Notes: generated from the sequence alone by a model not told the origin. A DNA stretch of 37,802 bases from Lachnospiraceae bacterium (GCA_015057085.1 SVFB01000050.1:1-37802), one strand, 5' to 3'. Shown: positions 16,371 through 24,136, numbered from the stretch's first letter. Numbers and translations: made by a program.

Positions 16371-16743
16371 AGTCGATATTGTTTGAATGTAAAAACTTCT
16401 TTAATGCAATGAAGGTTTCTGCGCTGATTACATGTTCGATGCGACATGCATCATCTTCAGCAATTTGAGGATCCACACCGATATGCTCGAAGAAGCGTGT
16501 AATCAAAGTATGTCTTTCATAAATACGGTCAGCAATTTCTTTTCCGGAATCGGTTAAATAGATAAAACCGGCATCTGTGACAGTGATATGATTTTTTTCT
16601 CTTAAATTCTTCATCGCGATACTGACGGATGATTTTTTGAAGCCTAATTCATTTGCTACATCTACGGAACGAACTACCGGTAAACGTTGGCTTAAAATTA
16701 ATATTGTCTCCAGATAGTTCTCAGCAGATTCATTTGTTTGCAT
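16369..16743 (-). CDS. DtxR/MntR-family metal-dependent transcriptional regulator
   Basis: 124-residue DNA-binding regulator. A winged helix-turn-helix (about residues 4-62: AENYLETILILSQRLPVVRSVDVANELGFKKSSVS, read as a region) is followed by the metal-binding dimerisation domain with TLITRFF and EDDACRIEHVIS, whose Glu and His are classic ligands. There is no C-terminal SH3-like domain, so it has the short MntR-like architecture. The family responds to Mn(II) or Fe(II); which metal cannot be told here. I place the start at the ATG complementing 16741-16743, because GGAGGA lies at 16751-16756; an upstream in-frame TTG at 16758 would overlap that site. It is transcribed away from the ABC exporter genes. 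No convincing family operator palindrome is seen between them. Confidence 0.88.
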   Translation of the reverse strand: MQTNESAENYLETILILSQRLPVVRSVDVANELGFKKSSVSIAMKNLREKNHITVTDAGFIYLTDSGKEIADRIYERHTLITRFFEHIGVDPQIAEDDACRIEHVISAETFIALKKFLHSNNID

Positions 16744-16892
16744 TGTACATTCCTCCAAGTCTATAAGAATTTGTACCCCGTTTTTTCTCTCCCAGATTTA
16801 GTATATTCTATCATAACAACAATGAATTTTAAAGGGTTTTTTGACAGTTCAACCGGTAATGCTCTATACTGATGTAATGATTTGGAGGTTTT
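16744..16892. promoter_or_regulatory. Divergent promoter region between the DtxR-family gene and the ABC exporter
   Basis: On the plus strand TTGACA (16841-16846, perfect) and TATACT (16865-16870) are 18 bases apart, a strong sigma-A candidate for the ABC genes; GGAGG at 16884-16888 serves the first one. On the minus strand TATACT (16800-16805, complement) is a possible -10 box for the regulator, with no good -35. The region is AT-rich and has no long palindrome resembling known DtxR or MntR boxes. Confidence 0.6.
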
Positions 16893-18623
16893 ATGAAGAG
16901 ATTATTGTATTTATTAAAAGACTATAAGGTAGAAGCCTTCTTAGCACCGCTATTTAAATTGTTAGAAGCATTGCTGGAATTGTTTGTTCCGCTTGTTATG
17001 GCAAGAATCATTGATGAGGGAATTGTTGCAAAGGATCAAACCGGTATTTTGCATAATGGTATATTACTTTTGATTCTGGCTGTTGTGGGATTGGGATTTT
17101 CTGTTACAGCGCAGTATTTTGCGGCAAAGGCCGCAGTTGGATTTGGAACAGGTCTGCGTGCTGCATTATTTCGTAATCTTGAGTCATTATCTTTTCGGGA
17201 TTTGGATGGTCTGGGTTCCTCCACGATGATTACGCGTTTGACCAGCGATATTAATCAGGTGCAATCCGGTGTCAATCTGGTATTGCGATTGTTTCTGCGT
17301 TCTCCGTTCATCGTGTTTGGCGCAATGATTATGGCTTTTACAGTCAATGTGAAAGCTGCATTGGTCTTTGTGGTTACCATACCATTGTTATCAATTGTGG
17401 TATTTGGTGTGATGTTGATCAGTATCCCGTTATATAAGAAGGTGCAGTCTGCTTTGGATACCATTCTTCTGCGCACAAAGGAGAATCTTTCGGGCGTAAG
17501 AGTGATACGTGCATTTGCAAAGGAAGATGAGGAAAAAGCGCAATTTACAGAGGAGAATCAGATATTGGTTCGTCTGCAATTGTTTGTGGGCAGAATTTCC
17601 GCGTTGATGAATCCGATTACCTATATCATGATTAATGTTGCCGTGATTATTATTATCTGGATTGGCTGCGGAGAAGTTTATGCAGGTGTGTTGACGCAGG
17701 GAGAAGTCGTGGCTTTGGTAAGCTATATGACATCGATTTTAGTGGAATTGGTTAAGCTTGCAAATTTGATTATCAATATCAATAAATCCCTTGCCTGCGC
17801 AAATCGAATCGCAGAACTAACTGAGATGCAATCATCCATGAAGGAAGGGGTTGTGACAGAGCCGGATTTGGAATCTGTCACAAGAAGCGATATTGCAGTA
17901 GAATTTTGCGATGTCAGTATGCAATATGACAAAGGTGCAGAACCGGCGCTGGAACATTTGAATTTGACAGTAAAGCGCGGTCAGACCATCGGTATCATCG
18001 GCGGTACGGGATCCGGTAAATCCACGCTTGTGAATCTGATTCCACGTTTTTATGATATTTCGGAAGGAAGTCTGAAAGTAGATGGTGTGGAAGTTTCTGA
18101 TTATACTTATCAAGCATTAAGAAGCAAAATTGGTTGTGTGATGCAAAAGGCAGTACTGTTTTCGGGAACCATCCGCGAAAACCTTTTGTGGGGCAATGAA
18201 AATGCCTCAGATGAGGAGTTGCAAAAGGCAATTGAAATTGCACAGGCTTCTGATGTGGTTGCGGATAAAGGACTTGACGGTCGCATCGTAGAAGGCGGAA
18301 AGAATTTATCCGGCGGACAGAGACAGAGATTAACCATTGCCCGTGCACTGGTGCGCAATCCGGAGATTTTGATTTTGGATGACAGTGCTTCGGCCTTGGA
18401 TTTTGCTACAGATGCAGCCTTGAGAAAGGCGATTAGAAAGAGCAGTCAAAACAGAACTGTTTTTATCGTCTCCCAAAGGACTTCTTCTATTTTTAACGCA
18501 GATTTGATAGTGGTATTGGATGATGGCAAAGTGGCCGGCATCGGAACCCATGATGAGTTACTGCAAACTTGTGAGGTCTATAAAGAAATTCATATGTCAC
18601 AATTTCAAAAGGAGGGAGAATAG
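16893..18623 (+). CDS. ABC exporter half-transporter, degenerate-site subunit
   Basis: 576-residue type IV-fold exporter half: six membrane helices (about 1-310) fused to a nucleotide-binding domain. Walker A is GGTGSGKST (370-378) and the signature is a canonical LSGGQ (472-476). Two catalytic positions are altered: the Walker B glutamate is Asp497 (LILDDSAS) and the switch histidine is Gln528 (VSQRTSS). This is the pattern of the TM287-type partner in heterodimeric exporters, where one ATP site binds but hardly hydrolyses. The partner is encoded one base downstream. The substrate is unknown; relatives move drugs, lipids or peptides. The operon has its own strong promoter and stands opposite a metal-dependent regulator. 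Confidence 0.92.
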   Translation: MKRLLYLLKDYKVEAFLAPLFKLLEALLELFVPLVMARIIDEGIVAKDQTGILHNGILLLILAVVGLGFSVTAQYFAAKAAVGFGTGLRAALFRNLESLSFRDLDGLGSSTMITRLTSDINQVQSGVNLVLRLFLRSPFIVFGAMIMAFTVNVKAALVFVVTIPLLSIVVFGVMLISIPLYKKVQSALDTILLRTKENLSGVRVIRAFAKEDEEKAQFTEENQILVRLQLFVGRISALMNPITYIMINVAVIIIIWIGCGEVYAGVLTQGEVVALVSYMTSILVELVKLANLIININKSLACANRIAELTEMQSSMKEGVVTEPDLESVTRSDIAVEFCDVSMQYDKGAEPALEHLNLTVKRGQTIGIIGGTGSGKSTLVNLIPRFYDISEGSLKVDGVEVSDYTYQALRSKIGCVMQKAVLFSGTIRENLLWGNENASDEELQKAIEIAQASDVVADKGLDGRIVEGGKNLSGGQRQRLTIARALVRNPEILILDDSASALDFATDAALRKAIRKSSQNRTVFIVSQRTSSIFNADLIVVLDDGKVAGIGTHDELLQTCEVYKEIHMSQFQKEGE

Positions 18624-18624
18624 A

Positions 18625-20355
18625 ATGAAAAGAAATAATCAAAAGAAAACTCTCCGAAAAGTTTTGAAATATATGAAGCGTTATGTATGGTTGCTGGCCT
18701 TATCCGTACTGTTGGCAATTGCAGTTGTGGCTTTGACATTATATTTTCCGATTTTGACGGGAAAGGCCATCGATATGATTGCTGCGCGCACCTGGGATAA
18801 TCGCATCCTTTGGAAAGCCTTGATTGTCATTCTTGCAACTGCGCTATTGCAGTGGTTTTTGAATATGATCAATAATTCCATGACTTATCGTGTGGTCAGA
18901 GATATCAGAAAAGATGCTTTTACAAATCTGCACAGATTGCCTTTGTCCTATATTGACAAGAGCGCTCACGGCGATGTGGTTAGTCGAATGATTGCGGATG
19001 TGGATACCTTTGCAGATGGACTTTTAATGGGTGTGACACAGTTGTTTACCGGTGTTACGACGATTCTCGGAACCTTACTCTTTATGATTTCGATAGATGT
19101 ACGAGTGACGCTTGTGGTGGTATTGGTTACACCGGTGTCCATGTTTGTGGCATCGTTTATTGCCAAGAGAACCTTTTCGATGTTTCGATTGCAATCCGAG
19201 ACAAGAGGAAAGCAGACAGCATTGATTCAAGAAACCATTTCAAATCAAAAAGTCGTTGTGGCCTTTGGACAGGAACAAAAAGTCTGCGACAAATTTGATG
19301 CCATTAATAAGGATTTGCAAAAGTGCTCATTGCGTGCCACCTTCTTTTCGAGTCTGGTGAATCCATGTACGCGATTCGTCAATAGTTTGGTTTATGCAGG
19401 TGTGGGCGTCAGTGGCGCGATGCTGGCAATCGGTGGCGGAATTACGGTTGGTCAGCTTCAAGCTTTCTTAAGCTATGCAAATCAGTATACGAAGCCCTTC
19501 AATGAAATATCCGGAGTTGTCACCGAAATGCAGAATGCTTTGGCTTGCGCAGGTAGAATCTTTGAATTGATTGAAGCAGAGCCGGAGCCGGCAGAAACGG
19601 AAGATATGGCAGAATTAACGGATGTGAAAGGTCATGTAAAAGCAGAACATGTTTCCTTTTCCTATGTACCGGATCAACATCTAATCGAGGATTTTGATTT
19701 GGATGTAAAGCCCGGACAACGTGTGGCAATTGTAGGACCTACCGGCTGCGGCAAGACAACCTTAATCAATTTGCTGATGCGCTATTATGAAACTAATGAA
19801 GGCGATTTTTTCATTGATGAGAGGCCTACAAGAAAGATCAAAAAGCATAGTTTGCGCACCAATTTCGGTATGGTACTGCAGGATACCTGGCTTCGCAAAG
19901 GAACCATTCGCGAAAATATCGTGATGGGAAAGCCTCAGGCAACAGAGGAAGAAATCCTCGCAGCTGCAAAAGCTTCTCATGCACATAGTTTTATTAAGCG
20001 ACTTCCGAATGGATACGATACGCAAATCGGAGAGGACGGAGGCAATCTTTCTCAGGGACAAAAGCAGCTTCTTTGTATCACAAGGGTGATGCTTTGTTTG
20101 CCGCCGATGCTGATTCTCGATGAGGCCACATCATCCATCGATACAAGAACTGAAATTAAAATCCAAAAAGCCTTTGCCATAATGATGAAGGGACGCACAA
20201 GCTTTATCGTAGCGCACCGGCTTTCTACCATTATGGATGCCGATTTGATTTTGGTTATGAAAGATGGGAAAGTCATCGAGCAAGGCAATCATGATTCGTT
20301 AATTCAAGCGCAGGGATTTTATTATCATTTGTATCACAGCCAATTTGCAAAATAG
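18625..20355 (+). CDS. ABC exporter half-transporter, catalytic-site subunit
   Basis: 576-residue partner of the preceding gene: membrane domain (about 1-315) and ATPase domain with Walker A GPTGCGKTT (from 371), Walker B glutamate Glu500 (LILDEATSSID) and switch His531 (VAHRLSTI). Its signature deviates (LSQGQ, 475-479). Thus the competent site is made from this subunit's Walker A/B and His with the partner's LSGGQ, and the degenerate site is the reverse, as in TM287/288. The start is ATG 18625, with AAAGGAGGGAG over the end of the upstream gene; an upstream in-frame ATG at 18520 lies inside that gene and would add a 35-residue unrelated tail. No clear terminator follows. Confidence 0.93.
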   Translation: MKRNNQKKTLRKVLKYMKRYVWLLALSVLLAIAVVALTLYFPILTGKAIDMIAARTWDNRILWKALIVILATALLQWFLNMINNSMTYRVVRDIRKDAFTNLHRLPLSYIDKSAHGDVVSRMIADVDTFADGLLMGVTQLFTGVTTILGTLLFMISIDVRVTLVVVLVTPVSMFVASFIAKRTFSMFRLQSETRGKQTALIQETISNQKVVVAFGQEQKVCDKFDAINKDLQKCSLRATFFSSLVNPCTRFVNSLVYAGVGVSGAMLAIGGGITVGQLQAFLSYANQYTKPFNEISGVVTEMQNALACAGRIFELIEAEPEPAETEDMAELTDVKGHVKAEHVSFSYVPDQHLIEDFDLDVKPGQRVAIVGPTGCGKTTLINLLMRYYETNEGDFFIDERPTRKIKKHSLRTNFGMVLQDTWLRKGTIRENIVMGKPQATEEEILAAAKASHAHSFIKRLPNGYDTQIGEDGGNLSQGQKQLLCITRVMLCLPPMLILDEATSSIDTRTEIKIQKAFAIMMKGRTSFIVAHRLSTIMDADLILVMKDGKVIEQGNHDSLIQAQGFYYHLYHSQFAK

Positions 20356-20373
20356 TTTGCTACTATATTTTGT

Positions 20374-20417
20374 TGCGCAAAAGTATGTTCGATACAAGAT
20401 AGCAAAAATGCGCAAAA
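20374..20417 (+). repeat. Pair of TGCGCAAAA direct repeats upstream of a small orphan gene
   Basis: TGCGCAAAA occurs at 20374-20382 and 20409-20417, 35 bases apart start to start, in the gap after the ABC genes. Each contains the palindrome TGCGCA. A weak -10-like TATAGT (20448-20453) lies between them and the small gene at 20493. Their spacing and position suggest binding sites, but this is inference; GCGCAA is also common elsewhere in the window. Confidence 0.35.
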
Positions 20418-20492
20418 ACTCTTTCTTTTCTCGATTCGTTGTAGTACTATAGTATCACGGCTATGATTGAGAGTTGAATTAGGAGTAGAAAT

Positions 20493-20786
20493 ATGGAACG
20501 AACAAAAAGAGGCGGACAAATCGTAATCGAATGTCCAAATACGATTTTTCACTTATATGTGAACAATCAGGAAGAAATATCAAAAATTGATATTTTTATG
20601 CGCAATATTCGCAACGTGAAGAAATTGGGAATCACGGATATCTACAATTGGTGCAATCGTCAAAAGATTGATTACAGCACTTCCTTCCATTACAGAAAGG
20701 ATTTTTCATTCGTGCGCAATATGCAATCTTATTATGCTTATTCAAAGCACAAATTGAAATATCGTGCGAAATTAGGTACAATATAA
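20493..20786 (+). CDS. Small basic protein of unknown function
   Basis: 97 residues that I do not recognise. It is rich in Lys, Arg, Tyr and Asn, with Cys residues near 14 and 54, no membrane helix and no signal peptide. The middle part (IRNVKKLGITDIYNWCNRQKI) could form helices and the C-terminal third is strongly basic and aromatic (SYYAYSKHKLKYRAK), which would suit nucleic-acid binding; that is speculation. AGGAG (20481-20485) stands seven bases before ATG 20493, and a strong terminator follows 8 bases after the stop, so this looks like a genuine single-gene transcript rather than a chance frame. Confidence 0.7.
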   Translation: MERTKRGGQIVIECPNTIFHLYVNNQEEISKIDIFMRNIRNVKKLGITDIYNWCNRQKIDYSTSFHYRKDFSFVRNMQSYYAYSKHKLKYRAKLGTI

Positions 20787-20793
20787 GAACCTT

Positions 20794-20820
20794 AAAAGAG
20801 TGTCTATGACACTCTTTTTT
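20794..20820 (+). terminator. Intrinsic terminator after the 97-residue protein
   Basis: AAAAGAGTGTC (20794-20804), loop TAT, GACACTC and six T (to 20820). The perfect core stem has seven base pairs, and A-T pairs extend it. A copy of the bulged palindrome starts at the very next base. Confidence 0.9.
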
Positions 20821-20871
20821 CATGATATAGGGAATTTCTCCGAAATTCCTATATCATGAAAAGCGCTCCGC
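20821..20871. repeat. Dispersed bulged palindrome, copy 1
   Basis: CATGATATAGGGAATTTC (20821-20838), loop TCC, GAAATTCCTATATCATG (20842-20858): seventeen pairs with one bulged G. It is followed by AAAAGCGCTCCGC (20859-20871), which recurs after the copy at 37631. It abuts a terminator T-run. Related copies are at 34234 and 37631. The type of element is not known to me. Confidence 0.8.
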
Positions 20872-20899
20872 TATGGATGCGCACTCGCGCAATAGGAAT

Positions 20900-20956
20900 A
20901 TGTTGCCTTCAGCAACCGCGCTCGGCGCGAGCATGTTGCAAGCAACATGCTTTTTT
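20900..20956 (+). promoter_or_regulatory. Attenuator-like terminator/antiterminator upstream of the S66-like gene
   Basis: A perfect terminator hairpin, GCATGTTGC (20931-20939) with GCAACATGC (20942-20950) and six T, ends directly at the AAGGAG ribosome site (20957-20962). An upstream hairpin, GTTGC (20902-20906) with GCAAC (20912-20916), carries the same sequences: ATGTTGC (20900-20906) can instead pair with GCAACAT (20942-20948), and GCAAC with GTTGC (20935-20939). The two folds exclude each other, as in attenuators. CGCGC/GCGCG (20917-20929) forms a third small hairpin. No known ligand motif is recognised. The pairing is seen in the sequence; the regulatory role is inferred. Confidence 0.5.
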
Positions 20957-20968
20957 AAGGAGACTAAA

Positions 20969-21988
20969 ATGAAATATCCTAAGTTTTTGAAAGAAAATGG
21001 AACAATCGGTTTTGTGGCACCTTCCTTTGGCTGTGTTATGGAACCATATCATACGCTATTTCAAAATGCCCTAAAGAGATTTAAGAGTTGGGGTTATCAA
21101 ACTCATCTGGGACCGAATGTTTATGCTGATTGCGGAATCGGAATCAGCAATACCCCGGAACTTTGCGCAAAGGAATTAATGGAAGCATATGCGGATACAA
21201 ACAGCGATATCTTGATTTCCTGCGGTGGCGGAGAACTTATGTGTGAAATCCTAAGTTTTATGGATTTCGAGAAACTAAAAATGCAAGAGGCGAAATGGTA
21301 TTTGGGATACTCTGACAATACAAATTTTACTTTTTTGTCAACGACCTTGATGGATACCGCAGCCTTGTATGGTCCGTGTGCATCGGAATTCGGGCAGGAG
21401 CCGCTGCATCCTGCAATGGAAAATGCTTTTGCAGTCTTAAAAGGTGAAAAATTTTCATTTGAAAGTTATGATATGTGGGAAATTAATCAGATTAAGGATG
21501 AGAATCATCCACTTGCAACCTATCATTTGACAGAAGCCTCCGTGCCAAAAACTTATCAATATCAGAGCCCTGTGGAAGGACGTCTGGTAGGCGGTTGTAT
21601 GGACTGTCTTGCAAATTTGCAGGGAACACGTTTTGATCAGGTGAAACAGTTTGCCGAGCGCTATAAGGATGATGGAATCATTTGGTTTTTAGAGTCTTGT
21701 GATCTCAATGTGATGTCGATTCGCAGGTGCCTTTGGAGCATGAAGGAAGCCGGATGGTTTGAGCATGTAAAGGCTTTTTTGATTGGAAGACCGGCATGCT
21801 ACGGACAAGAAATGATGGGAATGGATCAGTATCTTGCGGTGACAGGAGCGCTGGCAGAATTTGATGTTCCAATCATTATGGATTTGGATATCGGACATCT
21901 TCCGCCGCAAATTCCTATGATGAGTGGCGCCTATGCAAAAATAGCTGTTGAAAATGGAAAATTCAAGATTGATTATGAATTGAAATAG
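20969..21988 (+). CDS. S66-family (LD-carboxypeptidase/MccF-like) protein lacking the usual nucleophile
   Basis: 339 residues resembling LD-carboxypeptidases and MccF-type immunity peptidases, which cut amide bonds next to D-residues or nucleotidyl-peptides with a Ser-Glu-His triad. The N-terminal strand GTIGFVAPSFG, the segment YLGYSDNTNFTFL, Glu242 in WFLESCDLN and His310 in DIGHLPPQIP fit the family. The nucleophile elbow, normally GG-x-x-S, reads SCGGGELMCE (84-93), so a Leu or Met occupies the serine position; Cys85 or Cys92 lies nearby. Activity is thus uncertain, and it may be a distinct subfamily. I start it at ATG 20969 after AAGGAG; upstream in-frame codons fall within hairpin-rich noncoding DNA. 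It is likely cytosolic, with no signal peptide. Confidence 0.85.
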   Translation: MKYPKFLKENGTIGFVAPSFGCVMEPYHTLFQNALKRFKSWGYQTHLGPNVYADCGIGISNTPELCAKELMEAYADTNSDILISCGGGELMCEILSFMDFEKLKMQEAKWYLGYSDNTNFTFLSTTLMDTAALYGPCASEFGQEPLHPAMENAFAVLKGEKFSFESYDMWEINQIKDENHPLATYHLTEASVPKTYQYQSPVEGRLVGGCMDCLANLQGTRFDQVKQFAERYKDDGIIWFLESCDLNVMSIRRCLWSMKEAGWFEHVKAFLIGRPACYGQEMMGMDQYLAVTGALAEFDVPIIMDLDIGHLPPQIPMMSGAYAKIAVENGKFKIDYELK

Positions 21989-21991
21989 GAT

Positions 21992-22020
21992 TTGATTTAT
22001 AGCCACATTTATAGTATATT
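21992..22020 (+). promoter_or_regulatory. plsX promoter
   Basis: TTGATT (21992-21997) and TATATT (22015-22020) are exactly 17 bases apart, directly after the S66-like stop codon. The expected start point is near 22027, leaving a short leader with AAAGGGAGG (22036-22044). It probably drives plsX-acpP, with partial read-through into rnc-smc-ftsY. Confidence 0.6.
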
Positions 22021-22051
22021 TTCTTGTAGATGTGTAAAGGGAGGTATGATA

Positions 22052-23074
22052 ATGCCAGAAGCAATCAGAGTTTGTATAGATGCAATGGGCGGAGATAACG
22101 CACCTGCAGCACCTGTGCAAGGAGCCGTTGATGCGGTAAAACTTCGCAACGATATTAAAGTGGTTCTTGTGGGTCAGGAAGATGTGATTCAAGCAGAACT
22201 TTCAAAATATGAATATCCTTCAGAGCAGATCGAAATAGTGAATGCGACTGAAATCATAGAAATGGCTGAGCATCCTGTGAATGCAATTCGCACCAAAAAG
22301 GATTCCTCTATGGTAGTGGGAATGAAAATGGTACGTGATCGTCAGGCAGATGCCTTTATTTCAGCAGGAAGTTCCGGAGCTATTTTAGTTGGTGGCCAGA
22401 CCATTGTAGGACGTATTAAAGGTGTTAAGAGACCACCTTTGGCACCGTTAATTCCAACAGAGAATGGTGTATCACTTTTAATTGACTGCGGAGCCAATGT
22501 GGATGCGAGACCGGAGCATCTTGTGACATTTGCAAAGATGGGATCTATTTATATGGAACACATCGTTGGAATCAAGAATCCACGTGTCGCAATTGTAAAT
22601 ATTGGAACGGAAGAGGAAAAGGGAAACAACCTTGTAAAAGAAACCTATCCGATGTTAAAGGAATGCGATACCATTAATTTTGTAGGAAGTATTGAATCAC
22701 GTGAGATTCCGCATGGTGGCGCAGATGTGATTGTCTGTGAGGCTTTTACAGGAAATGTGATTTTGAAATTATATGAAGGTTTAAGCCAGACTTTGATTTC
22801 TGTGATTAAAGGTGGCTTGATGAGTACCTTAAAGTCAAAGATTGGTGCAGCGCTTGCATTGCCTGCTTTAAAGAAAACAATCAAATCATTTGATGCATCA
22901 ACCTATGGCGGTGCACCGCTTTTGGGATTGAATGGGCTTGTGGTTAAGACCCATGGCAATTCAAAGAATACAGAGATCAAGAATGCAATTTTCCAGTGCA
23001 TTTCATTCTCTGAAAATCGCATCAATGAAAAAATCAAAGAGCAACTTGCTGTTGAATCTTCAACAGAAGAATAA
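22052..23074 (+). CDS. plsX: Phosphate acyltransferase PlsX
   Basis: Peripheral membrane enzyme that reversibly turns acyl-ACP and phosphate into acyl-phosphate, the acyl donor for PlsY in phospholipid synthesis; in Firmicutes it also receives acyl groups from the FakAB fatty-acid kinase route. 340 residues, the usual size. Diagnostic segments are the N-terminal VCIDAMGGDNAP, SAGSSGAILVGG, LIDCGANVDARPEHL and CEAFTGNVILKLYEG. Start ATG 22052 follows AAAGGGAGG at seven bases; an ATG at 22046 is too close to that site. acpP, its substrate carrier, follows after 32 bases. Confidence 0.95.
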   Translation: MPEAIRVCIDAMGGDNAPAAPVQGAVDAVKLRNDIKVVLVGQEDVIQAELSKYEYPSEQIEIVNATEIIEMAEHPVNAIRTKKDSSMVVGMKMVRDRQADAFISAGSSGAILVGGQTIVGRIKGVKRPPLAPLIPTENGVSLLIDCGANVDARPEHLVTFAKMGSIYMEHIVGIKNPRVAIVNIGTEEEKGNNLVKETYPMLKECDTINFVGSIESREIPHGGADVIVCEAFTGNVILKLYEGLSQTLISVIKGGLMSTLKSKIGAALALPALKKTIKSFDASTYGGAPLLGLNGLVVKTHGNSKNTEIKNAIFQCISFSENRINEKIKEQLAVESSTEE

Positions 23075-23106
23075 TACAAATTGTAAAGATTAAGAGAGGT
23101 CAAATT

Positions 23107-23346
23107 ATGGAATTAGAAAAATTAAAGAAAATCATTGCGGATACAATGAACACTGACGAGAATGAAATTACAACCGACACTACTTTCACAGATGATCTTG
23201 GAGCTGACTCTTTAGACGTATTCCAGATTATCATGGGAATTGAAGAGGAATTCGGTATCGAAATTCCAAACGAAGAAGCAGAGAAGATTTCCACTGTCGG
23301 GGATGCTGTTGAAGCCATCAAGACTGCAGTTGATGCGAAGAATTAA
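23107..23346 (+). CDS. acpP: Acyl carrier protein
   Basis: 79-residue acidic carrier for growing and finished acyl chains. Ser35 in DDLGADSLDVFQ is the site for the 4-prime-phosphopantetheine arm. The four-helix pattern and the closing GDAVEAIKTAVD match the family. It supplies acyl-ACP to PlsX encoded just upstream. AGAGAGG stands six bases before ATG 23107. A terminator-like hairpin follows 26 bases after the stop, which would let acpP be made in large excess over rnc and smc. Confidence 0.97.
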   Translation: MELEKLKKIIADTMNTDENEITTDTTFTDDLGADSLDVFQIIMGIEEEFGIEIPNEEAEKISTVGDAVEAIKTAVDAKN

Positions 23347-23372
23347 TCTGACAAAAGCAAATTGCATTTACG

Positions 23373-23405
23373 GACTCTCGTGGCAGATTGCTGCGAGGGT
23401 CTTTT
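23373..23405 (+). terminator. Weak terminator or attenuator between acpP and rnc
   Basis: GACTCTCG (23373-23380) pairs with CGAGGGTC (23394-23401) with one G-T pair; an inner CAG/CTG can add to the stem. Only four T follow (23402-23405), so partial termination is likely. Its position splits an otherwise continuous plsX-acpP-rnc-smc-ftsY run. Confidence 0.65.
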
Positions 23406-23445
23406 GTGCGTTTTAGATGTTAAGGAATCAAAGGAAAGGAATTGT

Positions 23446-24132
23446 ATGAAAGAAGCACAGTTACAGGAGACAATCGGATATACCTTTTCGAATGTGGGAT
23501 TGCTGCGCCAGGCCTTGACGCATAGTTCCTATGCAAACGAAAAGCACATGAAAAAAGGGATGGACAATGAACGCCTGGAATTCTTAGGAGATGCGGTATT
23601 AGAGCTTGTTTCAAGTGAGTTTTTATATTTGAATTATCCAAATCTTCCGGAAGGAGAATTAACCAGATTGCGCGCAAGCCTGGTATGTGAGCCGACTTTA
23701 GCCTTATGTACAAAAGAAATGAATCTCGGCGAATATTTATATCTTGGAAAGGGCGAGAATCAGACCGGAGGAAGATTGCGAAAGTCTGTTTTGTCGGATG
23801 CGCTTGAAGCGGTCATCGGTGCCATCTATTTGGATGGTGGTTTTGCTAATGCAAAAGAATTTGTGTTAAAATACATTTTAACTGACATTGAGCATAAAAA
23901 ACTCTTTTATGATAGCAAAACCATCCTGCAGGAGGTTGTGCAGGGAATGCATAAAGTTCTTTCTTACGAATTGGTGGGAGAGAGCGGACCGGATCACGAT
24001 AAGCACTTTAAAGTTGCTGCCTTAATCGATGGTGAATTGATTTCGAATGGGGAGGGCCACACGAAAAAAGGTGCGGAACAGGAGGCTGCATATGCAGCAC
24101 TTCTTATACTAAAATCAGAACAAAGGGAGTAA
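23446..24132 (+). CDS. rnc: Ribonuclease III
   Basis: Double-strand-specific endoribonuclease that processes rRNA precursors and structured mRNAs. 228 residues. The catalytic domain has the family signature NERLEFLGDAVLE (41-53) with its metal-binding acids, and a second acidic cluster in SDALEAVIGAIYLDGG. A double-stranded-RNA-binding domain fills about 158-226 and ends in KKGAEQEAAYAALLIL. Start ATG 23446 has AAAGGAAAGGA just upstream; an earlier in-frame ATG (23362) overlaps the terminator hairpin and would add a Cys-rich tail. smc begins four bases after its stop. Confidence 0.95.
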   Translation: MKEAQLQETIGYTFSNVGLLRQALTHSSYANEKHMKKGMDNERLEFLGDAVLELVSSEFLYLNYPNLPEGELTRLRASLVCEPTLALCTKEMNLGEYLYLGKGENQTGGRLRKSVLSDALEAVIGAIYLDGGFANAKEFVLKYILTDIEHKKLFYDSKTILQEVVQGMHKVLSYELVGESGPDHDKHFKVAALIDGELISNGEGHTKKGAEQEAAYAALLILKSEQRE

Positions 24133-24136
24133 CTGA

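Noticed and set aside
18520-18624. Upstream start for the second ABC subunit
   Set aside because: The segment lies within the first subunit in another frame; a strong ribosome site sits just before ATG 18625.
20900-20960. T-box riboswitch upstream of the S66-like gene
   Set aside because: Only ACCGCG of the T-box core is present; the GGGTGG half, specifier stem and matching terminator are absent.
20871-20968. Longer S66-like protein starting at ATG 20873
   Set aside because: The extra 32 residues are encoded by hairpin and terminator sequence, and AAGGAG precedes ATG 20969.
21689-22192. 167-residue minus-strand frame across the end of the S66-like gene and start of plsX
   Set aside because: It is antisense to two well-supported genes, is rich in His and Cys as shadow frames are, and covers the plsX promoter.
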